From positions 620,001-684,000 of the forward strand of contig NZ_CDPP01000006.1 of the NCBI RefSeq assembly GCF_000829905.1: a stretch of 64,000 nt of DNA. Direction: 5' to 3'. The translations under genes were made by a program, and so were the position numbers. The notes under the pieces are model-generated. The model did not search any database. It saw only the letters and a program-made list of their open reading frames with translations, and was not told the origin of the DNA. Below, piece after piece: positions 24,408-33,473 of the stretch; position 1 is the stretch's first letter; each line of letters begins with the position of its first letter. This DNA is from Beduini massiliensis. GTDB taxonomy: Bacteria; Bacillota_I; Bacilli_A; Erysipelotrichales; Coprobacillaceae.

Positions 24408-25530
24408 ATTGTTCAAAATGCTTGGCAACTTCTGCTAAGCCTTCAATAATATTCAAGTGCTGAGGACATACTGCCTCACATTGACCACAACCAATGCATT
24501 CGCTTGCTTTACCAAATGTTTTGGTTAAATTTGAATAGTATTCTCCCTGCGGTGTCCAACCTTTTTCTTCTACTTCTTGCAGATCAGCATTATATAAAGA
24601 GAAATACTTAGGAATATTTATTTTCATTGGACAGCCCTCTGTACAATAAGAGCATCCTGTACAAGGGATAGCAATTGTGGAATTAATTTCAGCAACAGCA
24701 CGTTCAATCAATTGCATTTCTTCTTCATTTAAAGGTTTAAAATCATTCATATACCCTGTATTATCTAAAACTTGTTCCATATTACTCATACCACTTAATA
24801 CTAACCATACATTTTGATGACCGGCCGCAAAACGAATTGCCCAAGATGGAATAGAAGCCGCTGGAGCATAATTCTTAAACATCTTTTCTACTGATTCAGG
24901 TACTTTCGCAAGTGTTCCACCTTTTACGGGTTCCATGACAATAACGGGTTTATGGTGTTTTGTAGCTACTTCATAGCATTTTCTTGATTGAACCCCTGCG
25001 GAATCCCAATCTAAATAATTAATTTGCAGTTGTACAAATTCAAATTCAGGATGTTCAGTTAAAACTTTATCCAATAACTCAGGACCATCATGATAAGAAA
25101 AACCAATATGTTTCACTAGCCCTTTTTCTTTTTTATCTTGAATCCAATTAAAGCAATCTAGTGCATTATATGTTTCAATACTATGTGTATTAATATCATG
25201 CAGTAAATAATAATCAAAGAAAGTCACTCCGGTTTTTTCTAACTGTTCATTAAAAATACGGTCACGATCTTCTTTGTTTTGAAGAAATCCTGCATGCAGT
25301 TTTGTTGCTAGTGTATAACTGTCTCTTGGGTGACGATCGACTAACGCTTCTTTGGCTGCATTTTCACTTTTAAAACCACAGTACATCCAAGCCGTATCAA
25401 AATAAGTAAATCCTCTTTCTAAGAAAGTATCGACCATCTTCTTTGTTTGTTCCATATCAATAACCGATGGATCATTGGGATCTAATGAAGGCAATCTCAT
25501 TAATCCAAATCCTAATTTTTTAATTTCCAT
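24406..25530 (-). CDS. Aldo/keto reductase with two [4Fe-4S] clusters
   Basis: A 374-aa protein. Residues 1-270 form an aldo/keto reductase barrel (GFGLMRLP at the N-terminus, YFDTAWMYCG with Asp and Tyr near residues 44-48, the ATKLHAGF lysine near 77, and LLHDINTH). The C-terminal part has two ferredoxin-type motifs, CTGCSYCTEGCPM and CIGCGQCEAVCPQ, each with three spaced Cys plus a CP. This is the anaerobe-specific oxidoreductase group COG1453, which probably passes electrons from the iron-sulfur clusters to a carbonyl substrate. Its promoter has the long MerR-type spacer (25554-25584), so expression is likely stress- or ligand-induced. Confidence 0.9.
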   Translation of the reverse strand: MEIKKLGFGLMRLPSLDPNDPSVIDMEQTKKMVDTFLERGFTYFDTAWMYCGFKSENAAKEALVDRHPRDSYTLATKLHAGFLQNKEDRDRIFNEQLEKTGVTFFDYYLLHDINTHSIETYNALDCFNWIQDKKEKGLVKHIGFSYHDGPELLDKVLTEHPEFEFVQLQINYLDWDSAGVQSRKCYEVATKHHKPVIVMEPVKGGTLAKVPESVEKMFKNYAPAASIPSWAIRFAAGHQNVWLVLSGMSNMEQVLDNTGYMNDFKPLNEEEMQLIERAVAEINSTIAIPCTGCSYCTEGCPMKINIPKYFSLYNADLQEVEEKGWTPQGEYYSNLTKTFGKASECIGCGQCEAVCPQHLNIIEGLAEVAKHFEQ

Positions 25531-25553
25531 TATTATTCCTCCTATCAGCCTTT

Positions 25554-25584
25554 ATTATATCTCTTAAAGTTAACTTTAAGGCAA
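25554..25584 (-). promoter_or_regulatory. MerR-type promoter with 19-bp spacer and dyad
   Basis: On the minus strand TTGCCT (25579-25584) and TATAAT (25554-25559) are 19 bp apart. The spacer holds a perfect 18-bp palindrome, CTTAAAGTTAACTTTAAG (25563-25580). An over-long spacer with a central dyad is the classic MerR-family activator arrangement. No merR gene is in the window. Confidence 0.75.
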
Positions 25585-25626
25585 GAGGTTTTTTCGCAGG
25601 AAAAATATAAATATTCAGCGGTCGAC

Positions 25627-26409
25627 TCAACCTATTGTAATGAGCTGGTCATACTGATTTAACGACTGATTCATTTTATCTAAATGATATTGACTTACAT
25701 AGTCATCTTCTTTAGTATTCATTGAGATTAGTAATTGTTCACTTGCCTGCTTAAGCAAATGATATTTCGCACATAAGTCAAGCACTTCCTGTTTCTTTTT
25801 AGCACTCATTATTTCCTGTAAATACATATCTATATTAAATTCAATATCTTTTTGCAGTTGTTTCATTTGGTCTTCATCGATGACATTATTAAGTGCTATG
25901 TTTTGCTGTTGACGTAAAAATAAATTGAAATGCTCGATTTTAGCTTCTAATTTAGAGATATTATAATATGGCAATATCAAGAGATTTACAAATAATGTAA
26001 TGCTTGCCCCTACAAAAGAGTCCAATGTACGATGCATCCCATAAAGAAAAGGTGATTTATCTCCCAGATGAACCATTATCGCACTAAAAACAATACCGCT
26101 GATCCCTATTGCCCCGGACATATTTAAGCGATTTAAAATAACGATCAGGCACATAATGCCAATACCACATAAAAGAGGATTCCCGGGTGAAACAGCGTGA
26201 AAAACATAACCTAAAGAAGCTCCCAAAAGTGTTCCAAAGACACGATTTTTTCCCATTTTAATCGATAATGACAATGTTTTATCCATTGAAATGATTGCCG
26301 TCATACAAACAAAAAAAGGATACTCCAATCCAAGTGTATTTGAAACAATGACCGATAGACACACTGCAATCCCCGTTTTTAGTGTTCTTAACCCAATATA
26401 ACGTTTCAT
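25627..26409 (-). CDS. FUSC/aromatic acid exporter family membrane protein
   Basis: A 260-aa protein: about six membrane segments in residues 1-150 (starting GLRTLKTGIAVCLSVIVS), with the GKNRVFGTLLGASLGYVF motif of the ArAE/FUSC fold near residues 52-69, and a cytoplasmic helical tail of about 105 residues. This is the half-size YgaE-type member, which probably dimerises; substrates of the family are aromatic acids but none is assigned here. I start at ATG 26409 after GAGGGGGAA; a TTG five codons upstream would place translation inside that site. Single gene, on the same strand as the flanking genes. Confidence 0.78.
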   Translation of the reverse strand: MKRYIGLRTLKTGIAVCLSVIVSNTLGLEYPFFVCMTAIISMDKTLSLSIKMGKNRVFGTLLGASLGYVFHAVSPGNPLLCGIGIMCLIVILNRLNMSGAIGISGIVFSAIMVHLGDKSPFLYGMHRTLDSFVGASITLFVNLLILPYYNISKLEAKIEHFNLFLRQQQNIALNNVIDEDQMKQLQKDIEFNIDMYLQEIMSAKKKQEVLDLCAKYHLLKQASEQLLISMNTKEDDYVSQYHLDKMNQSLNQYDQLITIG

Positions 26410-26467
26410 AGTTTTCCCCCTCAAAAATTACTTTTATAGCGTACCTCATTTTTGAGTTTGACGCAAT

Positions 26468-26492
26468 AAAAAAAAGAAGCGCTGAGCGCTCC
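26468..26492 (-). terminator. Terminator of fba
   Basis: A 7-bp GC-rich stem with one G-U pair (GAAGCGC/GCGCTCC, TGA loop, 26476-26492) followed by eight T on the minus strand. Confidence 0.85.
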
Positions 26493-26498
26493 GTTTTA

Positions 26499-27365
26499 TT
26501 ATGCTTTACCGATACTTCCGAATAATTCCATTTTTTCTTTCACGCAAGTTTGGATAGCAGCAGCACCAGGTGCTAATAATTTACGAGGGTCAAATCCTTT
26601 ACCTTCTAAATCTTTTCCTGCTTCGATATATTTACGTGTAGCTTCTTGGAAATATAATTGACATTCAGTATTTACATTGATTTTTGATACTCCTAAGGTA
26701 ATTGCTTTAGCGATCATATCTGCTGGAATACCAGTTCCGCCATGTAATACTAATGGTAATGCTCCTGTTTCTTTTTGAATAGCATCTAGTGCTTCAAAGT
26801 CTAACCCTTCCCAGTTAGCTGGATATTTACCATGGATGTTTCCGATTCCGGCTGCTAAGAAATCAACACCTAAATCTGCAATCATTTTACATTCTTTAGG
26901 ATCTGCTACTTCACCTTTACCTACAACACCATCTTCTTCTCCACCGATAGAACCAACTTCTGCTTCGATAGATACACCTTTTGAATGGCATAATTCTACT
27001 AATTCTTTTGTTTTTTCAATGTTTTCTTCGATTGGATAATGAGAACCGTCAAACATGATTGATGAGAATCCTGCATCTAAAGCTTTTTTAGCCCCTTCAT
27101 AGCTACCATGATCTAAGTGTAAAGCTACTGGTACAGTGATATTTAATTCTTCGATCATTGCTTTCACCATAGCTGTTACAGTTTTGTAACCTGTCATATA
27201 TTTTGCTGCACCTTCAGATACACCTAAAATAACAGGTGATTTTAATTCTTCTGCTGTCAATAAGATAGATTTTGTCCATTCTAAGTTATTGATATTGAAT
27301 TGTCCAACTGCATATTTCCCTGCTTTTGCTTTAACAAGCATGTCTGTTGCTGAAACTAATCCCAT
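26499..27365 (-). CDS. fba: Class II fructose-bisphosphate aldolase
   Basis: A 288-aa class II (zinc-dependent) aldolase. Zinc and catalytic residues appear in VALHLDHGS (Asp and His near residues 82-84), SIEAEVGSIGGEEDG (about 131-145), AAGIGNIHGKYP (His near 178) and LVLHGGTGIP (His near 208). It cleaves fructose-1,6-bisphosphate in glycolysis. It could act on tagatose-bisphosphate instead, because the short class II aldolases are hard to separate by sequence, but the context favours glycolysis. RBS AAAGGAG and its own terminator make it monocistronic. Confidence 0.93.
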   Translation of the reverse strand: MGLVSATDMLVKAKAGKYAVGQFNINNLEWTKSILLTAEELKSPVILGVSEGAAKYMTGYKTVTAMVKAMIEELNITVPVALHLDHGSYEGAKKALDAGFSSIMFDGSHYPIEENIEKTKELVELCHSKGVSIEAEVGSIGGEEDGVVGKGEVADPKECKMIADLGVDFLAAGIGNIHGKYPANWEGLDFEALDAIQKETGALPLVLHGGTGIPADMIAKAITLGVSKINVNTECQLYFQEATRKYIEAGKDLEGKGFDPRKLLAPGAAAIQTCVKEKMELFGSIGKA

Positions 27366-27512
27366 ATTCTAAACACTCCTTTTCTCTTTTTTAATTTCAT
27401 ACCCATTTTACTATGTTTTTTGTTTTTAATCCACTATTTATAAAAGAAATGTTAAATTTGTTCACAATTTTAAACATGTTTGAAAAATGATAGCGCTATG
27501 ATTTCAGAAAAC

Positions 27513-27535
27513 AAAAATCTGCCTATTTGGCAGAT
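27513..27535 (-). terminator. Terminator of the patB-like gene
   Basis: A 7-bp stem ATCTGCC/GGCAGAT with a five-base loop (27517-27535), followed by TTTTTG on the minus strand, overlapping the stop codon. Confidence 0.85.
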
Positions 27536-28704
27536 ATTGTTTCAATCGCAGTTGATAATTGTTTTAAAGCTGCTTCTAAGACCGAACGAGGACATGCAAC
27601 ATTAAATCTTTCAAAACCTGCTCCTCCGGTTCCGAAGATATACCCTTCATCCAGCCATAACTTCGCTGTTTCCAACATAAATTTTTCCAGTGTTTCATGA
27701 TCCAACCCTAAAGCAGTAAAGTCAACCCATACCAAATATAAGCCCTGTGGACGAATGACTTTGCACATCGGCATATGCTTTTCAAAATAATCGACCATGA
27801 AATCGATATTTGCTTCCAGATAAGCAACAAGTTCGTCGACCCATTGTGCACCTTTTCGATAAGCGGTTTCACAGGCAATCAACCCAAAAATATTTGGATT
27901 CGTAACTCCTGTATTCTCTTTTGTCGCTATGAATTTTTCTCTTAGTTGTGCATTTGCGATAATGATATTTGAAGTCTGTAAGCCAGCCAGGTTAAACGTT
28001 TTGCTTGGTGCTGTACAGATGATAGAAAAATCCTTATAACTTTCATCAACATTATAGAACGGAATATGTTCGTACCCTTTATAAATAAAATCTTGATGAA
28101 TTTCATCTGCTACCACTAATACATGATGTTTTTTGCAGATGTCTCCGATTTTCTTTAACTCCTCTTTTGTCCAAACTTTACCGATTGGATTGTATGGATT
28201 ACATAAAATAAACATCTTTACATTATGGTCGATAATCTTCTTTTCAAAGTCTTCGTAATCCACTGTATATTGTCCGTTTTCGTAAATCATCGGATTTTCA
28301 ATAATCTTACGATCATTGTTTTTAATAGAAAAATCAAATGGATAATACACCGGCTTATTGATAATGATGGCATCCTCTTTTTGTGTATACGCCAATACGG
28401 CAATCTTTAATGCTGTTACAACACCGGGTGTCGTGACAATCCAGTCTTTTTCCACATTAAAATGATGTCTGTTTTTCATCCAGCCGCATACTGCCTCCAA
28501 ATATGTAGTTCCTACAAAGGTATACCCAAAAATACCATGTTCAGCACGCTCTTTAATGGCTTCATTAATGTCCGGTAAGGTTTTAAAATCCATATCGGCT
28601 ACCCACATTGGGATAATGTCCTCAGGATATCCCTTGGCTTTTGTCTGATCCCATTTTACGGAATCCGTTCCTTTTCTTTCAACAACTTCATCAAAGTTAT
28701 ACAT
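27523..28704 (-). CDS. PatB/MalY-type PLP enzyme (C-S lyase/aminotransferase)
   Basis: A 393-aa fold-type I PLP enzyme. The start MYNFDEVVERKGTDSVKWD and PMWVADMDF (residues 32-40) are typical of the PatB/MalY group. The PLP lysine lies in SKTFNLAGLQ, and CNPYNPIG and ADEIHQDF are the cofactor-binding Asn and Asp motifs. Members are cystathionine beta-lyases that make homocysteine, or act as aminotransferases. It follows the SpoU methyltransferase gene by 11 bp and ends in a strong terminator. Confidence 0.88.
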   Translation of the reverse strand: MYNFDEVVERKGTDSVKWDQTKAKGYPEDIIPMWVADMDFKTLPDINEAIKERAEHGIFGYTFVGTTYLEAVCGWMKNRHHFNVEKDWIVTTPGVVTALKIAVLAYTQKEDAIIINKPVYYPFDFSIKNNDRKIIENPMIYENGQYTVDYEDFEKKIIDHNVKMFILCNPYNPIGKVWTKEELKKIGDICKKHHVLVVADEIHQDFIYKGYEHIPFYNVDESYKDFSIICTAPSKTFNLAGLQTSNIIIANAQLREKFIATKENTGVTNPNIFGLIACETAYRKGAQWVDELVAYLEANIDFMVDYFEKHMPMCKVIRPQGLYLVWVDFTALGLDHETLEKFMLETAKLWLDEGYIFGTGGAGFERFNVACPRSVLEAALKQLSTAIETISAK

Positions 28705-28715
28705 GTTCTTTCCCC

Positions 28716-29480
28716 CTATATATGTTTATTTTTTATTGCTGACTCAAATTCCAGGACAGACATTGTTTCAAATTGCGGCTTAGAAAAATGGGATAATGTA
28801 ATCCCCAATGCCATAGACAGATTAAGCGAATCAATCAGTCCTGTATGAGGAATAAAAACACTCTGTCCATAGTTTAAATAATATTCCGGCAGTCCGCTGC
28901 TTTCATTTCCGAAAACCAAGCTGTGATACTGATTGGTTATTTCTACCTGATGAATGTTTTTTGCCCCTTTCAGCATCAATGGATAGATGTCATGAGCAGA
29001 AAACAAATCTCGATATTCTTCAAAACTGTCAAAATACTGGATATTCATATTAAAGATTGCTCCCATTGAAGCACGGATGACTTTAGGATCAAACACATCC
29101 ACACCCGGTCGAATAATAGCTAAATGACGATAGTTAAAACCAAGCATGGTTCGAATAATGGTTCCCATGTTCCCCATATCTCCAGGGTTCACCAATACGA
29201 CATGATGTGCTTCTTCTAAAACCGTCTGGTATTTAGCAAAAACACCGATCGCATAGCAGTTTCCTTTTTTGCTTAGCTTATTAATCGTTTTATCACTTAT
29301 TTCGATAGGAATATCTGCTTTATCACAAAGTTCCCTGATTACCGGAATACCACTGTTTTTATCGGCTTGGGAATGCAGAATAATTCGCTTGACTTGTTCA
29401 GGTTTGTTTTTTAATAGTTCGATGGTAGGAAAAACACCTAAAGTATACGAATAATCACTTTCTTTTTGATATGCTTTCAT
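28716..29480 (-). CDS. SpoU/TrmH-family RNA 2'-O-methyltransferase
   Basis: A 254-aa protein: an N-terminal substrate-binding part, then the SPOUT knot with motif 1 NPGDMGNMGTIIRT (about residues 114-127), motif 2 LVFGNESSGLP (about 197-207) and motif 3 IPHTGLIDSLNLSMALGI (about 218-235). It should methylate a ribose in rRNA or tRNA using S-adenosylmethionine; the target is unknown. I begin at ATG 29480 because TGGAGG lies seven bases upstream. The in-frame ATG 14 codons earlier has no site. It is the promoter-proximal partner of the patB-like gene. Confidence 0.87.
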   Translation of the reverse strand: MKAYQKESDYSYTLGVFPTIELLKNKPEQVKRIILHSQADKNSGIPVIRELCDKADIPIEISDKTINKLSKKGNCYAIGVFAKYQTVLEEAHHVVLVNPGDMGNMGTIIRTMLGFNYRHLAIIRPGVDVFDPKVIRASMGAIFNMNIQYFDSFEEYRDLFSAHDIYPLMLKGAKNIHQVEITNQYHSLVFGNESSGLPEYYLNYGQSVFIPHTGLIDSLNLSMALGITLSHFSKPQFETMSVLEFESAIKNKHI

Positions 29481-29622
29481 TAACAAACCTCCATCATGTT
29501 TTATGCTTTCATTATAACACACTCTTTATTTATTAATAAATAATTTTAAAAGGTTTACTGAAATAACAGGCTTTAAAATTATTCCTTTTATTTATGACAA
29601 ATTATGACAAATAATGATATAT

Positions 29623-29651
29623 TTAACTAGACAAAATGATGGTTTTATAAT
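29623..29651 (+). promoter_or_regulatory. Promoter of the D,D-carboxypeptidase gene
   Basis: TTAACT (29623-29628), 17-bp spacer, TATAAT (29646-29651) on the plus strand, 31 bp before the chosen ATG. Confidence 0.6.
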
Positions 29652-29681
29652 ACCTTTAATGTATTGAAAGGAAGAATGATA

Positions 29682-30947
29682 ATGTCTAGAAAAATATTAA
29701 CACTTTTAATTGTCGGATGGATGCTTCTAACACAAATCCAACCGCTTTATGCCACAGATACACAACCGGAGCCTAATGTTACAGCTCCTGCTTATATTAT
29801 TATGGATGCGAAAACCGGAACGGTTCTTTATGGGAAAAATGTAGACCAAAAAGTCTATCCGGCAAGTACCACTAAAATCATGACGATTTTATTAGCCTTA
29901 AAATACGGGGATATCCATCAGTCTTTTACTGTTTCGGATTTTGATGTCTTTTCTTTGGAAGATGGTGCAAGCAATATCGCTTTGGAACCCGGTGAAGTTA
30001 TTCAAATGGAAGACGCGTTATATGCAGCTGCCATTCCTTCTGCAAACGATGCTTGCAACGGGATTGCCGAAGCAGTTGGCGGTACATATGAACAATTCAT
30101 TGAAATGATGAATAAAGAAGCACAAGAGGCCGGAGCGAAGAATACCCATTTTGCTAACCCTCATGGCTTGCATGATGATAATCACTATACAACCCCCTAT
30201 GATTTAGCCATGGTTATGCGTCAAGGGATTCAGGTTGAAGGATTTACGACATATCTATCTGCGGATGAATATGTAATCCCTGCAACAAATATTCGTGAGG
30301 AAAGAGAACTTTATACACATAATTCCTTGATCTACAATGAATCTCCTTATTATGTAGAAGGCATTCAGGCTTCTAAAACCGGATATACGGAAGAAGCGAA
30401 TCTGACCTTGATCTCTTATGCGAAAAGAGGAGAGGTGGAACTGATTGTTGCCGCTTTTGGATTACCTGACAGCAAAACTAACTTTCAAGAATCACAAGCC
30501 TTATTTAATTATGGTTTTGAACATTATACCGCTCAATCCACATTGAATATCAATATTCCTGCTCCTGAAGCAATTTTACCAAGCAGTTATCATTTCTCTG
30601 CTAAGCATTTTTATGCCTGTGATATTCCCGAAAATGTAACCGCCTATAAAGATACGGTGCAGTATCCGATTACCGCAGAAATTATTCTTGATCCTATTAA
30701 TAAGGATACACAAAAAGGAGAGGTAATCGGAAAACTCGAATATAAACAAGATGGAAAAGTATTATCCTCAAACAATGTTTATCTGAATACTAAAATATTT
30801 AAGTTTGATATCTTTGATTTTATATTAATTGTTTTAGGCATTATCTTGATTCTTCTTATTTTAGTGACAGCAGGATTATTTGCTTTACGATATTTTATAC
30901 GAAGAAGAAGGAGAAAACAACGCACTAAAAAACGATACCACTACTAA
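29682..30947 (+). CDS. D-alanyl-D-alanine carboxypeptidase (PBP5/DacF-like)
   Basis: A 421-aa low-molecular-weight penicillin-binding protein. The N-terminal signal peptide ends near QPLYA. The active site shows STTK (PASTTKIMT), SAN (IPSANDAC) and KTG (SKTGYTEEA), the three S11 peptidase motifs. A PBP5_C-like beta domain follows, and residues about 380-405 form a C-terminal membrane segment before an Arg/Lys-rich cytoplasmic tail, so it is anchored outside the cell and trims terminal D-Ala from peptidoglycan stem peptides. Start at ATG 29682, with AAAGGAAG at the proper distance; an ATG two codons earlier is too close to that site. RBS and promoter indicate a single gene. Confidence 0.93.
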   Translation: MSRKILTLLIVGWMLLTQIQPLYATDTQPEPNVTAPAYIIMDAKTGTVLYGKNVDQKVYPASTTKIMTILLALKYGDIHQSFTVSDFDVFSLEDGASNIALEPGEVIQMEDALYAAAIPSANDACNGIAEAVGGTYEQFIEMMNKEAQEAGAKNTHFANPHGLHDDNHYTTPYDLAMVMRQGIQVEGFTTYLSADEYVIPATNIREERELYTHNSLIYNESPYYVEGIQASKTGYTEEANLTLISYAKRGEVELIVAAFGLPDSKTNFQESQALFNYGFEHYTAQSTLNINIPAPEAILPSSYHFSAKHFYACDIPENVTAYKDTVQYPITAEIILDPINKDTQKGEVIGKLEYKQDGKVLSSNNVYLNTKIFKFDIFDFILIVLGIILILLILVTAGLFALRYFIRRRRRKQRTKKRYHY

Positions 30948-30967
30948 TAATTTCCTCCAAAATGGTG

Positions 30968-30973
30968 TATAAT
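30968..30973 (+). promoter_or_regulatory. -10 element of the DUF885 lipoprotein gene
   Basis: A perfect TATAAT just after the dac stop codon and 20 bp before the lipoprotein ATG; no convincing -35 hexamer. Confidence 0.45.
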
Positions 30974-30992
30974 CACTTTAAGGAGGATTATC

Positions 30993-32759
30993 ATGAAAAA
31001 ATCAGTTATATTATCTTTAGTTCTGACCTTATTTCTGACATTGACTGGCTGTCAGAAAAAAAACGGAGAAGATCCGGAGGCTCAGAAAAAATTTGATGAG
31101 TTTGTCAATGCGGAGTTTGTAGACTATATCTCATCGAGCTATTTTAATCTGCATTACAGTGTCATTGACGCTGAAAAATACGGAGTTAATCGTGATGATG
31201 TTGAAGTGACATTAGGGGATGATTTCAGTGATGCAGCTATTCAAAAAGCATTGGATGAATTTGAAGAAACAAAAAAAGAATTCAAAGCATTTAACCGTTC
31301 TGCTTTAAATGCAGATCAGCAATTAACTTATGATATTATCAATTATCAGATGAATCTTTCAGAAGAAGGCATTAATGATAAATTTGATTATATTTCCAAT
31401 GCATTCTCACCTATGCAAGGATTGCAGGCACAGTTTCCTACGATCTTCAGTGATTTTGTCTTCTATACAGAACGTGATATTCAAGATATGATTACTTTGA
31501 TGAAGGATGTGTCTCGCTATGTAGATGATGCGTTAAGTTATACTAAAAAGCAAAAAGAACAAGGCTATATGATGTCGAACGCAAGTGCTGACAGTATCAT
31601 CGAATACTGCAATAAGATTGTTGAAAACGGTGAAAACAGCTCTATACTTACAGCACTTAGTAAAAATATCAATGACTTTGAAGGAATTGACGAAAACACT
31701 AAAAACAATTATATCGCTCAAACAAAAGAGGCGTTTACTCAGTCATTCCTGCCTGCCTATCAAAATATTGTGGATACGATCACGGCATTGAAATCAGATG
31801 ACAGCAATGCGTTGGGCTTAGCAAATGTTGAAAACGGGAAAGAATATTATGAATATTTGTTTAAAGCAAAAACAGCTTCAAATAAATCTGTTGCCGACGC
31901 TGAAAAAGCATTGAAATCTTTAGCTCAAAAAAGCATCGCCAGCGCTCAGAAAATTGCGCAAAAAAATCCGAGTGCCTATGATGATTATTATGAGGGGACA
32001 ACAAAGACAAATTATACTGACTTTGATACGATGCTTAAAGATCTGAATACTTGGAGCAAAGAAAACTTCCCTACTATTAACGATGTTCCTTACAATATTC
32101 AGGCATTACCGGAAGAAACTGCCAATAACGGTATTGCCGCTTACTATATGACCTCTCCTATCGACAACACTCATCCCGATGTCATTCGTGTCAACATGAC
32201 AAGCGGAAATGTGAATGATATCTCTACATTTAAAACGATTGCCCATGAAGGGTTCCCCGGTCATATGTATCAGATGAATTATGTTAAACAGCATTTAGAT
32301 AATAACTACTTAAATACATGTGTGAATATGTTGGGCTATTCTGAAGGTTATGCTACTTATGTAGAGTTTGAAGCCTTGGAAAGTATCGGTATCAATGCTA
32401 ATTTAAGAGAATTATACCGTGATTTAGAAGTATATCAGAATAGCTTGGTTGCCTTGATGGATATTGGGATTCACTATCATGGCTGGGATAAAGCTGAAAC
32501 CGAGAAATTCTTGAGTGATAATGGATTAAGTGTGGGTTCTGTTGATGCCATCTATGATCAAATTCAAGGAGACCCCGGTGCATTCCTTTCTTACTATGTA
32601 GGGTACATGGAAATCAGAGAACTAAAAGATAAGGCAGAAAAAGACCTTGGAAGTAAATTTACCGAATTAGGTTTTAATACTGCATTATTGGAAAGCGGAA
32701 CTGCTCCATTTAGCATTGTTCAGCAAAATATCGAAAAATATATTAAAGAAAACAAATAA
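30993..32759 (+). CDS. DUF885-family lipoprotein, putative zinc metallopeptidase
   Basis: A 588-aa lipoprotein. The signal peptide ends in the lipobox LTGC (Cys20), so the mature protein is attached to the outer face of the membrane. The body is a long helical DUF885 domain with the zinc-binding type sequence IAHEGFPGHMYQM (HExxxH) near residues 417-429 and a downstream glutamate in GYSEGYATYVEFE. DUF885 proteins resemble M3/M32 peptidases; substrate unknown. ATG follows AAGGAGG. A terminator follows directly. Next to a cell-wall carboxypeptidase it may process wall or exogenous peptides (inference). Confidence 0.87.
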   Translation: MKKSVILSLVLTLFLTLTGCQKKNGEDPEAQKKFDEFVNAEFVDYISSSYFNLHYSVIDAEKYGVNRDDVEVTLGDDFSDAAIQKALDEFEETKKEFKAFNRSALNADQQLTYDIINYQMNLSEEGINDKFDYISNAFSPMQGLQAQFPTIFSDFVFYTERDIQDMITLMKDVSRYVDDALSYTKKQKEQGYMMSNASADSIIEYCNKIVENGENSSILTALSKNINDFEGIDENTKNNYIAQTKEAFTQSFLPAYQNIVDTITALKSDDSNALGLANVENGKEYYEYLFKAKTASNKSVADAEKALKSLAQKSIASAQKIAQKNPSAYDDYYEGTTKTNYTDFDTMLKDLNTWSKENFPTINDVPYNIQALPEETANNGIAAYYMTSPIDNTHPDVIRVNMTSGNVNDISTFKTIAHEGFPGHMYQMNYVKQHLDNNYLNTCVNMLGYSEGYATYVEFEALESIGINANLRELYRDLEVYQNSLVALMDIGIHYHGWDKAETEKFLSDNGLSVGSVDAIYDQIQGDPGAFLSYYVGYMEIRELKDKAEKDLGSKFTELGFNTALLESGTAPFSIVQQNIEKYIKENK

Positions 32760-32779
32760 GGATGCTCAGGCATCCTTTT
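32758..32779 (+). terminator. Terminator of the DUF885 lipoprotein gene
   Basis: An 8-bp stem AAGGATGC/GCATCCTT with a four-base loop, overlapping the stop codon and ending in TTTT. The convergent DinB gene ends at 32778, so it may serve both directions, though the minus-strand T-tract is poor. Confidence 0.78.
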
Positions 32780-33473
32780 ATTGACGAAAAAATTTATTGT
32801 GAGTACGAATGTGTTCCTTCCATTTTGAACATGCATTAAAATGCATAATAAGATGACGACTGGCAGGCATTAATAGTAATCCGGCTACATCTTTATTTCC
32901 CCAGTAATCCAATAGCCACATTGAATCGTCTTGAGATGTTACCCCTCCCTCTTCTTTGATTTGTTGGATTCCTTCCAAAGAGACAGGGCGATGCATATCT
33001 TCCGCTTTTAGCTGACAAACAATTTGCTGTGTTTTTCTTCCAACCACATTGCGGTACTCAAGAAGTGCCGGGATATCCACTTGATGACTTAATTCCATTA
33101 TTTCATCATCATTTAATGCATTGCCGGTATCTTTAATTTTAACCTTCATTTTTCGCTGCCACTCCTCATTGAAGATTTGCTTATCCTGTCCGACTAATAC
33201 CCCCATTGTCAAATCTTCTATTCGAGCCGTATGCCACAGCACCCACGCTATTGTTTCATCTTGCTTTGTTGGCATGATTGCATATTCTTCGTTTTTAAGA
33301 TCAGATAAGAGGTCATCCAATTCATTTTTTGGTGTCTGAGTCATCATTGCCAAATGCAATAATGTGTGCATATCCAGAAATAATTGTTTTGCCTCGTCAA
33401 TATTTTTTGGATTATAAATCATCTTTGATAATTGTTTATGCATATTTCCCTGCTGTTGACCAAAGTATTTCAT
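32778..33473 (-). CDS. DinB-superfamily protein
   Basis: A 231-aa helical protein. ETIAWVLWHTARIEDLTMGVLV (about residues 73-94) is the DinB/YfiT helix with its metal-binding histidine, and PASRHLIMHFNAC (about 203-215) supplies further His residues of a four-helix-bundle metal site. DinB-like proteins are thought to be metal-dependent thiol transferases, often bacillithiol-linked; the partner thiol is not known here. The start overlaps the end of the AraC gene by one base, so the two are coupled. Confidence 0.75.
   Translation of the reverse strand: MKYFGQQQGNMHKQLSKMIYNPKNIDEAKQLFLDMHTLLHLAMMTQTPKNELDDLLSDLKNEEYAIMPTKQDETIAWVLWHTARIEDLTMGVLVGQDKQIFNEEWQRKMKVKIKDTGNALNDDEIMELSHQVDIPALLEYRNVVGRKTQQIVCQLKAEDMHRPVSLEGIQQIKEEGGVTSQDDSMWLLDYWGNKDVAGLLLMPASRHLIMHFNACSKWKEHIRTHNKFFRQ

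Noticed and set aside
27489-27498. ATAGCGCTAT palindrome upstream of fba as an operator
   Set aside because: A lone 10-bp palindrome more than 100 bp from the fba start and close to another gene's terminator; no second copy or promoter overlap supports a role.
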